This document shows positions 17,901 to 24,618 of a stretch of 64,000 nucleotides of DNA, one piece after another (within the stretch, counting starts at the first letter, position 1; every line of letters begins with the position of its first letter). A program made the translations under genes and the position numbers. The notes beneath the pieces are model-generated. The model ran no database searches, had not been told where the DNA came from, and worked only from the letters and a program-made list of their open reading frames with translations. The stretch comes from Streptomyces sp. Root1304 (GTDB lineage Bacteria; Actinomycetota; Actinomycetes; Streptomycetales; Streptomycetaceae): positions 1,241-65,240 of the forward strand of contig NZ_LMEP01000001.1 of NCBI RefSeq assembly GCF_001426405.1. Reading direction: 5' to 3'.

Positions 17901-18432
17901 CCAGCTCCGCGTCGAGGGCGAGGAGGTCGGTGACGAGCGTCGGGAACGAGCGGGTGAGGGCCGGGTACGGGCCGGGGGCCTCGCGCAGGACGCGCGCGGC
18001 GAGCTGGTAGCGGGTGGCGTCGGCGAGGAGCCGTGAGGTGGGTTCCAGGCCGATGCGGAGGCCGTGGTCGGTGAGGAGCTGGCCGGCGAACGCGTGGTAC
18101 GTCGAGATGCGGGGCTCGCCGGCGGGTTCGTCGGGGTCGATGACGTCGGGGTCGGTGACCCCGGCGCGGACGAGGGCGGTGCGGACGCGCTCCGCGAGTT
18201 CACCGGCGGCCTTGTTGGTGAAGGTGAGGCCGAGGACCTGCTCGGGGGCGACCTGGCCCGTGCCGACCAGCCACACCACGCGGGCGGCCATCACCGTCGT
18301 CTTGCCGGAGCCGGCTCCGGCCACGACGACGTGCGGGGCGAGCGGCGCGGTGATGCAGGCCGTCTGCTCCGGGGTGAAGGGGATGCCGAGCAGCTGCTTG
18401 AGCTGCTCGGGGTCGGTGATGCGTGCGGTCAC
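14911..18432 (-). CDS. adnB: AdnB: helicase-nuclease subunit for DNA break end resection
   Basis: A 1173-residue UvrD-like motor fused to a C-terminal RecB-family nuclease. Walker A AGAGSGKTT lies near residue 45, LDEYQDTSVAQR is motif II, and TAHKSKGLEWDVVAVPG and GYVTFTRPRS follow. The nuclease motif GRIDAVYRDPDSGAYEIVDWKTS is at about 1085-1110. With AdnA it would form the actinobacterial AdnAB resection machine. A His/Pro/Asp repeat stretch (PHPADPHPTDPHPEDPWP, around residue 855) is an unusual low-complexity linker. GTG 18432 begins TARITDPEQL; an ATG at 18462 would add ten residues. Two exported-protein genes separate it from adnA. Confidence 0.88.
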   Translation of the reverse strand: MTARITDPEQLKQLLGIPFTPEQTACITAPLAPHVVVAGAGSGKTTVMAARVVWLVGTGQVAPEQVLGLTFTNKAAGELAERVRTALVRAGVTDPDVIDPDEPAGEPRISTYHAFAGQLLTDHGLRIGLEPTSRLLADATRYQLAARVLREAPGPYPALTRSFPTLVTDLLALDAELAEHLVAPETLRAYDSGLLDALADARLSNAELRKIPEAAAARRELLDLVVRYRAAKRSRDLLDFGDQIARSAELATTRPEVGEILRQEFRVVLLDEYQDTSVAQRLLLSGLFGRSADGPATGHAVTAVGDPCQAIYGWRGASVANLDDFPEHFPHADGSPAARYSLSENRRSGGRLLDLANRLATPLRAMHAGVEALRPAPGAEEDGSVRIALLPTHAEEIDWLADSLAHLVRTGREPGEIAVLCRTATDFPALHAALVARDVPVEVVGLSGLLHLPEIADLVAVCEVLQDPGANAALVRLLTGPRWRIGPRDLALLGRRARLLVHRGGDAPDPEQRLAAAVEGVDPAEVVSLADALDTFLDSGGAADDGLAFSAEARVRFARLAAELRSLRGSLADPLMDVLHRVLSATGLEVELSASPHALAARRRETLGHFLDIAAGFASLDGEASLLAFLGFLRTAVQYEKGLDNALPGGENTVKVLTAHKSKGLEWDVVAVPGLVTGQFPSARARESWTSQPQVLPHALRGDAPTLPRIDTWEAKSLSAFKNDMKDHQHTEELRLGYVTFTRPRSLLLGSAHWWGPSQKKPRGPSDFLQALYEHCAAGHGDIEEWAAEPAPDAKNPTLAEDDADRAWPLPLDADALAFRRRAAEEVKAALWSLGTAPGPEGAHAEPGNRETGHSRAPHPAHPHPADPHPTDPHPEDPWPEEEEPLWDEEALPEDTHADAVPAPRDPAPREAPRDPAPADPAPGDPGIPHPEPHGGLTPEDARTVASWDRDLTALTTELRRARATTRDVLLPAYLSASQVLRLAADPDGFAQELARPMPQAPQPAARRGTRFHAWVESRFEELPLPFLGPEELPGGEDFAGEPEILDERDLDELKEAFARTPYAHRTPYRVEVPVHLSLGGRVVRGRIDAVYRDPDSGAYEIVDWKTSRHRTADPLQLALYRLAWAEQHGLPPEEVAAAFVYVRTGEVARPARLPGRTELEALLLGGAPRDAG

Positions 18433-18493
18433 CCCAAAGAGGCTAACGGGACCGACCGACATTCCGGGCCGGTACGGCTCCGACCTGCGGAAT

Positions 18494-18553
18494 CACGCGG
18501 TACGGGTCGGGGGCACGCGGTACGGGTCGAGGGCACGCGGAGTCGCGCGGGGT
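18494..18553. repeat. Three 20-bp tandem repeats upstream of adnB
   Basis: Units starting at 18494, 18514 and 18534. The first two, CACGCGGTACGGGTCGGGGG and CACGCGGTACGGGTCGAGGG, differ at one base; the third is diverged after CACGCGG. They fill the gap between adnB and the exported-protein gene. Confidence 0.75.
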
Positions 18554-18572
18554 CGCGCCGTACGGGACGGGG

Positions 18573-19382
18573 TCAGGCGGGCTGCCCCTGGTCCAGCTTC
18601 GACAGGTCCACGGTCTCCGAGGCGGGCGGGATCTCCACCTTGACGGGCTTGTCGTAGTCGGAGAGCACCAGGGCGCCGGGCTCGTCGCCGCCCTTCTTGA
18701 CCATCTTCAGGATGTACGGCTTGCCCTCCTGGGAGACGGACACGCTGGTGGTCTCCCCGTCGGCCTTCTTCTTGACCAGGGTCGCGACGGGGGTGCCGTC
18801 GACCTCGGCGTCCGGGCCCCTGGTGAGGCCGCGGCGCTCGCCCTTGTCCTTGTCGAGGTCGGAGAGGAGGGCCTTCAGGTCGCAGACTCCGCCGAGGTCG
18901 GCGCTGCCCGCCTGCCCCGGGCCGATCTTCAGCCAGCGGCCCTTGACCAGCTCGATCGTGGCGTCGATCTGCGCGGGGGGCATGCCCTGGGAGGTCATGG
19001 AGGCGCGCCAGAAGGCCTCGTCGCCCTTCAGATAGGTGATTCCGCCGACCTTGCGGAGTTCGGCGGTGCCGCCCTTGATCTTCATCACGCCGGTGCACTC
19101 GTCGTGGTCGTTGACGGCGAAGTCGATGGCGAGCGGCCGGCCGTCCGCGGTGAGCCTGCCGGTCATGCGGAGGGAGGTCGCGGACCGCGTGGCGGCGACC
19201 GCCTTGTCCCCGATCTCGTCGGCGGTGAGTCCGGAGAACGGATCGGGTGACGGGGTCGTCAGCGCCGGCGCGGCGGCCGGGGCACCGGCCGTCGCCGCCC
19301 AGGCCGCCGCGGGTGCGGGACCCGCCACGACGGCGACGGCGCAGACGACGGCCGCGGCACGGAGCTTTCGGTGGGACGCCAT
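18573..19382 (-). CDS. LppX/LprG-like exported protein without lipobox
   Basis: A 269-residue secreted protein. The N-terminus MASHRKLRAAAVVCAVAVVAGPAPAAAWA is a signal peptide with an AWA-type cleavage site near residue 31, and no Cys follows. The mature part (FSGLTADEIGDKAVAATRSATSLRMTGR ... TYLKGDEAFWRASM ... KGRWLKIGPG ... GKPYILKMV) parallels the neighbouring lipoprotein at 19464-20240 and fits the LolA/LppX-like lipid-binding fold. GAGGAGG precedes the ATG. It is a tandem duplicate whose lipid anchor seems to have been lost, so the product would be released rather than membrane-bound. Confidence 0.78.
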   Translation of the reverse strand: MASHRKLRAAAVVCAVAVVAGPAPAAAWAATAGAPAAAPALTTPSPDPFSGLTADEIGDKAVAATRSATSLRMTGRLTADGRPLAIDFAVNDHDECTGVMKIKGGTAELRKVGGITYLKGDEAFWRASMTSQGMPPAQIDATIELVKGRWLKIGPGQAGSADLGGVCDLKALLSDLDKDKGERRGLTRGPDAEVDGTPVATLVKKKADGETTSVSVSQEGKPYILKMVKKGGDEPGALVLSDYDKPVKVEIPPASETVDLSKLDQGQPA

Positions 19383-19463
19383 GCGAGCCTCCTCGCGGTT
19401 TCCCCGAGCCCTGTCCACCAGGGTCGCCCCGCACGCGCGTGGCCGCTACTCCACCCGGGTGGG

Positions 19464-20240
19464 TCAGGAGCCGCCGAGCTTGGCCAGCTCCGCCATGTCG
19501 ACGATCTGGTCGGCCGGGGGCGCGGCGACCGTGAGGGGCTTGTCGAACTCGCTGAACGTGACGGTGCCGGGCTCCTTGCCGCCGGCGCCGACGACACGGA
19601 GGACGTACGGCTTGCCCTCCTTGGCGACGTAGAAGGTGGTGGTCTCGGCGCCCTTCTTCTTGGTGAGGGTGACGGCGGCGGTGCCGTCGACGTCGGCGTC
19701 CTCGCCCCGGGTCAGCCCCGTGCGGTCGCCCTTGTTCTCCTCGTCCATCTCCTTGATCATGGTCTTGAGGTCGCAGAGCGAGCCGAGGTCGTTGTCGTCA
19801 CCCTCGGACGGCATCTTCATCCAGCGGCCCTTGAGGAGCGCGGACATGGCGCCGGCCTCGTCGGCCGAGGCGCCCTCCTCGCCGCTGGAGGAGCGCCAGA
19901 AGGCGTCGTCGCCCTTCATGTACGTGAAGCCGCCGGTCCGCAGGATCTCGGCCTTGCCCTCGCCGCCCGCGCCCGAGGACATGCTGCCCTTGCAGGAGCC
20001 CTTGCTGTCGAGGGTGAAGTCGGTGGTCATGTCCTGGCCGTCGGTCTTGCCGGTGCCGTTCATGCGCAGGGACGTCGCCGTCTTGGTGGTCGCGACGGCC
20101 TTCTCGGCGATGGCATCGGCGGTGAGCCCGGCGAAGGGGTCGGCGGCGGCCTTGTCCTTGTCCTGGGAACAGCCCGTGACGCCGGCGACCAGGGCCACAC
20201 AGATCGTCGCCGTCGCCCAGAGCTTCCTGTTGGCCCTCAT
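19464..20240 (-). CDS. LppX/LprG-like lipoprotein
   Basis: A 258-residue lipoprotein. MRANRKLWATATICVALVAG ends in VTGCSQDKDK, a clear lipobox with Cys24. The mature protein begins ADPFAGLTADAIAEKAVATTKTATSLRMNG, contains GGFTYMKGDDAFWRSS and KGRWMKMPSE and ends PPADQIVDMAELAKLGGS. This resembles LolA/LppX-like domains that carry lipids or glycolipids outside the membrane. GAGGAG lies before the ATG. It is paralogous to the gene 81 bp downstream and more distantly to 54590-55348. Both near copies sit between adnA and adnB. Confidence 0.82.
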   Translation of the reverse strand: MRANRKLWATATICVALVAGVTGCSQDKDKAAADPFAGLTADAIAEKAVATTKTATSLRMNGTGKTDGQDMTTDFTLDSKGSCKGSMSSGAGGEGKAEILRTGGFTYMKGDDAFWRSSSGEEGASADEAGAMSALLKGRWMKMPSEGDDNDLGSLCDLKTMIKEMDEENKGDRTGLTRGEDADVDGTAAVTLTKKKGAETTTFYVAKEGKPYVLRVVGAGGKEPGTVTFSEFDKPLTVAAPPADQIVDMAELAKLGGS

Positions 20241-20380
20241 GCCTGTACTCCTCACAGCGGTCCTTCACAACGTGTCTTCACGCCGTCCTCACGGGACGCC
20301 GCGAGAAGAGTGACCTGCGAGGAAGTGCGAAGGATGTACGGAGCGGGTACGTGATGCTCCGCACAGCGGGCGCACAGGCG

Positions 20381-23300
20381 TCAGTCGACGACGTGACGCC
20401 CCTCGGGGCGGGCGCTGCACGAGGCGCGGAACGAGCAGGTCGTGCAGTGCTGGCCGGTGGTGGGCGTGAACCGCTCGTCGAGGACCCGGCCGGCGGCGGT
20501 GGCGAGCAGTTCGCCGACCCACTCCCCGGTGAGGGCCTCCTGCGCCTGGACCTTCGGCAGGGCGTCGCCGCCCTCCTTCTTCGCGGCGCCCTGGCGGAGC
20601 TGGACGAGTTCGGCGCCGCCGGGTTCCGGCCGCCGGCCGTCGAAGACCTCGTCGAGGGCGCCCTCGCGGACGGCGAGCTGGTAGACGGCGAGCTGCGGGT
20701 GGTGGTCGACCTCGTCGCGGGTCGGCGCGGACTTGCCGGTCTTGAAGTCGACGACGTACGCGCGGCCCTCCGCGTCGGTCTCGACGCGGTCCATGGAGCC
20801 GCGGATGCGGACCTCGTACTCCCCCGCCGCGAGCGTCACGTCGAAGTCCTGCTCCGAGGCGGCCGGGGTGCGTCCGCCCCGGTCCATGACGTGCCAGCTC
20901 AGGAAGCGTTCCAGGGCCACGCGCGCGTGGGCCTTCTCCTGGGCCGACTTCCAGGGGGCGTCGAAGGCGAGGGCGTCCCAGACGGAGTCCAGGCGGGCCA
21001 TGAGGACGTCGAGGTCGGCCGGGGTGCGGCCGGAGGCCACCTCGTCGGCGAGGACGTGGACGACGTTGCCGAAGCCCTGGGCGGCGGTGGCGGGGGCCGC
21101 CGCCTTGACCTCGCGGCCCAGGAACCACTGGAGGGAGCAGGTGGTGACCAGGTTCTCCAGGGAGCTGGGCGACAGGGCGACGGGCCGGTCGCGGTCGCGC
21201 AGCGGCGCCGCGCCCCGGGTCGGCTCGAAGAGGCCCCACCAGCGGTCCGGGTGGGCGGCGGGGACCAGGGGCTGGCCGTCCTCGTCGGTCAGCGCGGCCA
21301 GTTCCGCGAGCCGGTGGGCGGCGGCCTCGCGGAGCGCGGGCGTGGCCGCCGGGTCGACGGTGGTGGCGCGCAGCTCGGCGACCAGGGCGGAGACGGCGAG
21401 GGGGCGGCGGGGGCGGCCGGGGACGTCCTTCGGCTCGGCGCCGAACTCGGTGAGGAAGCGGGACGGCTGGTCGCCGTCCTCGGCTGCGGCCTTCACCGCG
21501 GTGACGACGAGCCGGTCACGCGCGCGCGTGGTGGCCACGTAGAAGAGCCGTCGTTCCTCGGCGAGGAGGGCGCCGGGGGTGAGGGGTTCGGCGAGGCCGT
21601 CGCGGCCGATGCGGTCGGCCTCCAGGAGGGAGCCGCGGCGGCGCAGGTCGGGCCAGAGTCCCTCCTGGACCCCGGCGACGACGACGAAGCTCCACTCCAG
21701 GCCCTTGGAGCGGTGGGCGGTCATGAGGCGGACGGCGTCCGGGCGGGTGTGCCGGCGGGTGAGGGTGTCGGCGGCGATGTCCTGGGCGTCGAGTTCCTCG
21801 AGGAAGTTGAGGACGCCCCGGCCGCCGACGCGTTCCTCGGCGCGGGCGGCGGTCTCGAAGAGGGCGCAGACGGCGTCGAGGTCACGGTCGGCGTTGCGCC
21901 CGGCGGGCCCGCCGCGGAGGGCGGCGCGCTCCAGGCGGCCGGGCCAGGGGGTGCCGCTCCAGAGCACCCAGAGGGCCTCCTCGGCGGTGCCGCCGTCGGC
22001 GAGCAGGGTGCGGGTGTCCCGGAGCAGGTCGCCGAGCCGCTTCGCACCGCGCGCGTACGCGGGGTCGTGCGCGACCAGCCGCTCGGGCTCGGCGAGGGCG
22101 CGGGCGAGGAGTACGTCGGAGGGCGGCGGGACCTTGTTGCCCGCGTCGCGCTCCTCGTCGCGGAGGGCGCGGCCCAGACGGCGGAGGTCGGCGGGGTCGA
22201 CGCCGGCGAGGGGGGAGGCGAGGAGTTCGAGGGCGGTTTCGACGGGGAGCCAGGGGGCGTCGGGTGCGGGCCGGCTCGTCGCGGGCCCTGCGTCCTGCTG
22301 CTCGGCGTCCTGCCGCTCGGCGTCTTGTGCCGGCGCGTCCTGTGCCTGCGCCGCGTCCTGCCGCCCGGCCTCCTGCGCCTCCGCGTCCGGCGCCTCCGCG
22401 TCCTGGACGGGTGCCGCGCCGTCGTGGGTCGTGCCCACCCGTTCCGCCCCTGCGGATCGCCTGCCCCCCACCGCTGCCACCGCCCGCAGCGCCAGCAGCA
22501 GGGGCGCCACCGCCGGTTCGTGGCGCAACGGTGTGTCCGCCGCGTCCGTCTCCACCGGGACGCCCGCCGAGGTGAGGGCGCGGCGGAGCGACGGGAGGGC
22601 GGCGGCGGCGCGGGTGAGGACGGCCATGTCCTGCCAGGGGACGCCGTCCTCCAGGTGGGCGCGGCGCAGCAGGTCGGCGATGTTCTCGGCCTCCGCCGAG
22701 GCCGTGGGGTAGGTGTACGCCTCCGCCCGGCCGCCGTCCCGCGTCGCCGTGAGGTCCCGGTGGGCGCGGACCCGGTCGGCGGGGAGCCGGGGCATCGGCA
22801 TCCGCCGGGCGAGCTCCCGGGTCGCCCCGAGGAGTCCGGCGCCCGAGCGGCGGGCGGTGCGCAGCACGCGGACGTCGGCGCCGCCGAAGGCCTCGGGGAA
22901 GTCGAGGATGCCGTTCACGTCGGCGCCCCGGAAGGCGTAGATCGACTGGTCGGGGTCGCCCAGGGCGACGACCGTGCTCCGGCCGCGGCCCGCGAGCGCG
23001 TGCAGCAGCCGGACCTGCGCCGGGTCGGTGTCCTGGTACTCGTCGACGTACACCGCGTCGTACCCGGGCAGGGTCGCCTCCCCGGCGAGCAGGACCGCCC
23101 GGTGGACCAGCTCCGTGTAGTCGAGGACGCCCTGGAGGTCGAGGACGTCGAGGTACTCCGCGAGGAAGCCCGCCGCCGCCTTCCAGTCGGGGCGGCCGAC
23201 CCGGTCCGCGAAGCGGGCGAGGGCGTCCGGTTCGAGGCCCAGCTCGCGGGAGCGGGCGAGGACCGCCCGGACCTCGTCGGCAAAGCCCCGGGTGGTGAGG

Positions 23301-23848
23301 CAGGCGCGCAGTTCGTCGGGCCAGCGGATGCTGCCGAGGCCCTCCTTCTCCAGGTCGACGTGGCCGGCGAGCAGCTCGCGCACGGCGAGGTCCTGCTCGG
23401 GTCCGGAGAGCAGCCGGAGGGGTTCGGCGAAGAGTTCGGCGTCCTGGTGGGCGCGGACGAGGGCGTAGCAGTACGAGTGGAAGGTGGTGGCCTGCGGCGG
23501 GCGTCGGCCGCCGAGCCGGGCGGCCATGCGGTCGCGGAGCTCGACGGCGGCCTTGCGGCTGAAGGTGAGGACGAGGAGGCGCTCGGGGTCGGCGCCGCGC
23601 TCCATGCGGGCGGCGACGGCCTCGACCAGCGTCGTCGTCTTGCCGGTGCCGGGTCCGGCGAGGACGAGAAGTGGTCCGCCCGCGTGGTCAACCACTTCCC
23701 GTTGCGCTGCGTCCAGCTGAGGGGGATCCATCGGGGCCGGCGTGGTACGCACCAGTCGGTACGCGCCCGGGGTCCGCTGCCGTCCCGGACCCGGGTACGG
23801 CTGTCCCTGGTGCGGCGGCGTACGCCGGGTGGTCGAGGAGGTACTCAC
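20381..23848 (-). CDS. adnA: AdnA: helicase-nuclease subunit with iron-sulfur-type nuclease
   Basis: A 1155-residue UvrD-like protein with a C-terminal nuclease. LDAAQREVVDHAGGPLLVLAGPGTGKTTTL, VDEYQDTDPAQVR, GDPDQSIYAFRGAD, TAHRSKGLEWSFVVVAG and FYVATTRARDRL are the helicase motifs. The nuclease centre is SMDRVETDAEGRAYVVDFKTGK (about 1010-1035). One Cys before it (TTCSLQWFLG, about 903) and three after it (CTTCSFRASC, about 1134-1144) form the four-cysteine iron-sulfur pattern of AddB/AdnA-type nucleases. It should pair with AdnB to resect double-strand breaks. GTG 23848 is the first start; the core begins near MDPPQLDAAQ, so the real start could be up to 39 codons later. Confidence 0.88.
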   Translation of the reverse strand: MSTSSTTRRTPPHQGQPYPGPGRQRTPGAYRLVRTTPAPMDPPQLDAAQREVVDHAGGPLLVLAGPGTGKTTTLVEAVAARMERGADPERLLVLTFSRKAAVELRDRMAARLGGRRPPQATTFHSYCYALVRAHQDAELFAEPLRLLSGPEQDLAVRELLAGHVDLEKEGLGSIRWPDELRACLTTRGFADEVRAVLARSRELGLEPDALARFADRVGRPDWKAAAGFLAEYLDVLDLQGVLDYTELVHRAVLLAGEATLPGYDAVYVDEYQDTDPAQVRLLHALAGRGRSTVVALGDPDQSIYAFRGADVNGILDFPEAFGGADVRVLRTARRSGAGLLGATRELARRMPMPRLPADRVRAHRDLTATRDGGRAEAYTYPTASAEAENIADLLRRAHLEDGVPWQDMAVLTRAAAALPSLRRALTSAGVPVETDAADTPLRHEPAVAPLLLALRAVAAVGGRRSAGAERVGTTHDGAAPVQDAEAPDAEAQEAGRQDAAQAQDAPAQDAERQDAEQQDAGPATSRPAPDAPWLPVETALELLASPLAGVDPADLRRLGRALRDEERDAGNKVPPPSDVLLARALAEPERLVAHDPAYARGAKRLGDLLRDTRTLLADGGTAEEALWVLWSGTPWPGRLERAALRGGPAGRNADRDLDAVCALFETAARAEERVGGRGVLNFLEELDAQDIAADTLTRRHTRPDAVRLMTAHRSKGLEWSFVVVAGVQEGLWPDLRRRGSLLEADRIGRDGLAEPLTPGALLAEERRLFYVATTRARDRLVVTAVKAAAEDGDQPSRFLTEFGAEPKDVPGRPRRPLAVSALVAELRATTVDPAATPALREAAAHRLAELAALTDEDGQPLVPAAHPDRWWGLFEPTRGAAPLRDRDRPVALSPSSLENLVTTCSLQWFLGREVKAAAPATAAQGFGNVVHVLADEVASGRTPADLDVLMARLDSVWDALAFDAPWKSAQEKAHARVALERFLSWHVMDRGGRTPAASEQDFDVTLAAGEYEVRIRGSMDRVETDAEGRAYVVDFKTGKSAPTRDEVDHHPQLAVYQLAVREGALDEVFDGRRPEPGGAELVQLRQGAAKKEGGDALPKVQAQEALTGEWVGELLATAAGRVLDERFTPTTGQHCTTCSFRASCSARPEGRHVVD

Positions 23849-24072
23849 GTGGGTCGCCGGTCCTGGTGGGAGTGGTGGTGCGGGTGAGGCGGGCGTCGGC
23901 CGCGGCCGGCCGGCGGGCCCGGGGGCCCTCCGTCGCTCCGGGAGACGCGAACGTCGACGTTACGCGAAACGGCCCGCCGCCGAGCCGTACTCCGCGCCCC
24001 TCCGCCGCACGCCCGGGACCGTCCCGGCGGCGGGCGCGCGCCGCCCGCCAGGTGCTCCCCCGGCGGAGGTGC

Positions 24073-24438
24073 TCAGGTGTGAGATCCGTCCCAGCGGGCC
24101 CGCCGCATGTCGATCCTCGGTACGTGCCCCTCGGCGGCCGGGCCCGCCTCCCGCAGCGGGGTGCCCTCCTCGCGGTAGTGGCCGAGGGCCCGCAGCTCGT
24201 GCCCGGGGAGCAGGGTGCCGTCCGCGCGGACCACCCGCCACCAGGGCGCCGTCCCGCCGTACAGGGCCATGACCCGGCCCACTTGGCGGGGTCCGCCCTC
24301 GCCCAGCCATTCGGCGACGTCCCCGTAGGTCATCACCCGGCCGGGAGGGATGCCGTCGGCGACGTCGAGCACCCGTTCCGCGTACTCCGGCAGTTCTCCG
24401 GTCTCCCCCACGGGCTCCTCCATGCTCATCCGCCCCAT
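24073..24438 (-). CDS. Alkyltransferase-like (ATL) DNA-binding protein
   Basis: A protein of up to 121 residues related to O6-alkylguanine transferases. GRVMTYGDVAEWLG and QVGRVMALYGG correspond to the helix-turn-helix and arginine-finger region. At the place of the catalytic PCHR motif it has APWWRVV (Trp66 in place of Cys), the defining change of ATL proteins, which bind alkylated bases and hand them to nucleotide excision repair instead of repairing them directly. Starts at 24438, 24429 or 24423 are possible; GAGG lies just ahead of the first. It neighbours adnA, in keeping with a repair context. Confidence 0.85.
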   Translation of the reverse strand: MGRMSMEEPVGETGELPEYAERVLDVADGIPPGRVMTYGDVAEWLGEGGPRQVGRVMALYGGTAPWWRVVRADGTLLPGHELRALGHYREEGTPLREAGPAAEGHVPRIDMRRARWDGSHT

Positions 24439-24529
24439 CCTGCCTCACCCCACCGACATGGCCCTGATGCCTCCGCGCGGCGGCTCTTCGTGCCACCATC
24501 GTCCGGGCGGTGACTGGTGATACGAGATC

Positions 24530-24605
24530 AAGAGCGACACGTACGAGAACGAGAACAAGAACACGAGCAGGAACAACAGCGAGAACGAGAACGACACGAC
24601 GCACA
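24530..24605 (+). repeat. AG-rich low-complexity tract with repeated AACGAGA units
   Basis: About 75 bp of simple sequence made from variants of ACGAGAACG and GAACAAGAAC. It is far more adenine-rich than the surrounding DNA. It sits just before the chosen start of the LPG-synthase-like gene, or inside it if the upstream GTG at 24517 is used, where it would code for a run of Arg/Glu/Gln/His. Confidence 0.7.
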
Positions 24606-24618
24606 TGCAGAGACGGAC

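Noticed and set aside
13450..18036. Very long plus-strand open frames opposite adnB, the peptidase and adnA (also 20351-23887 and 2995-4557)
   Set aside because: Valine/Glycine/Glutamate-rich translations typical of antisense frames in GC-rich genes; the minus-strand proteins have clear domains.
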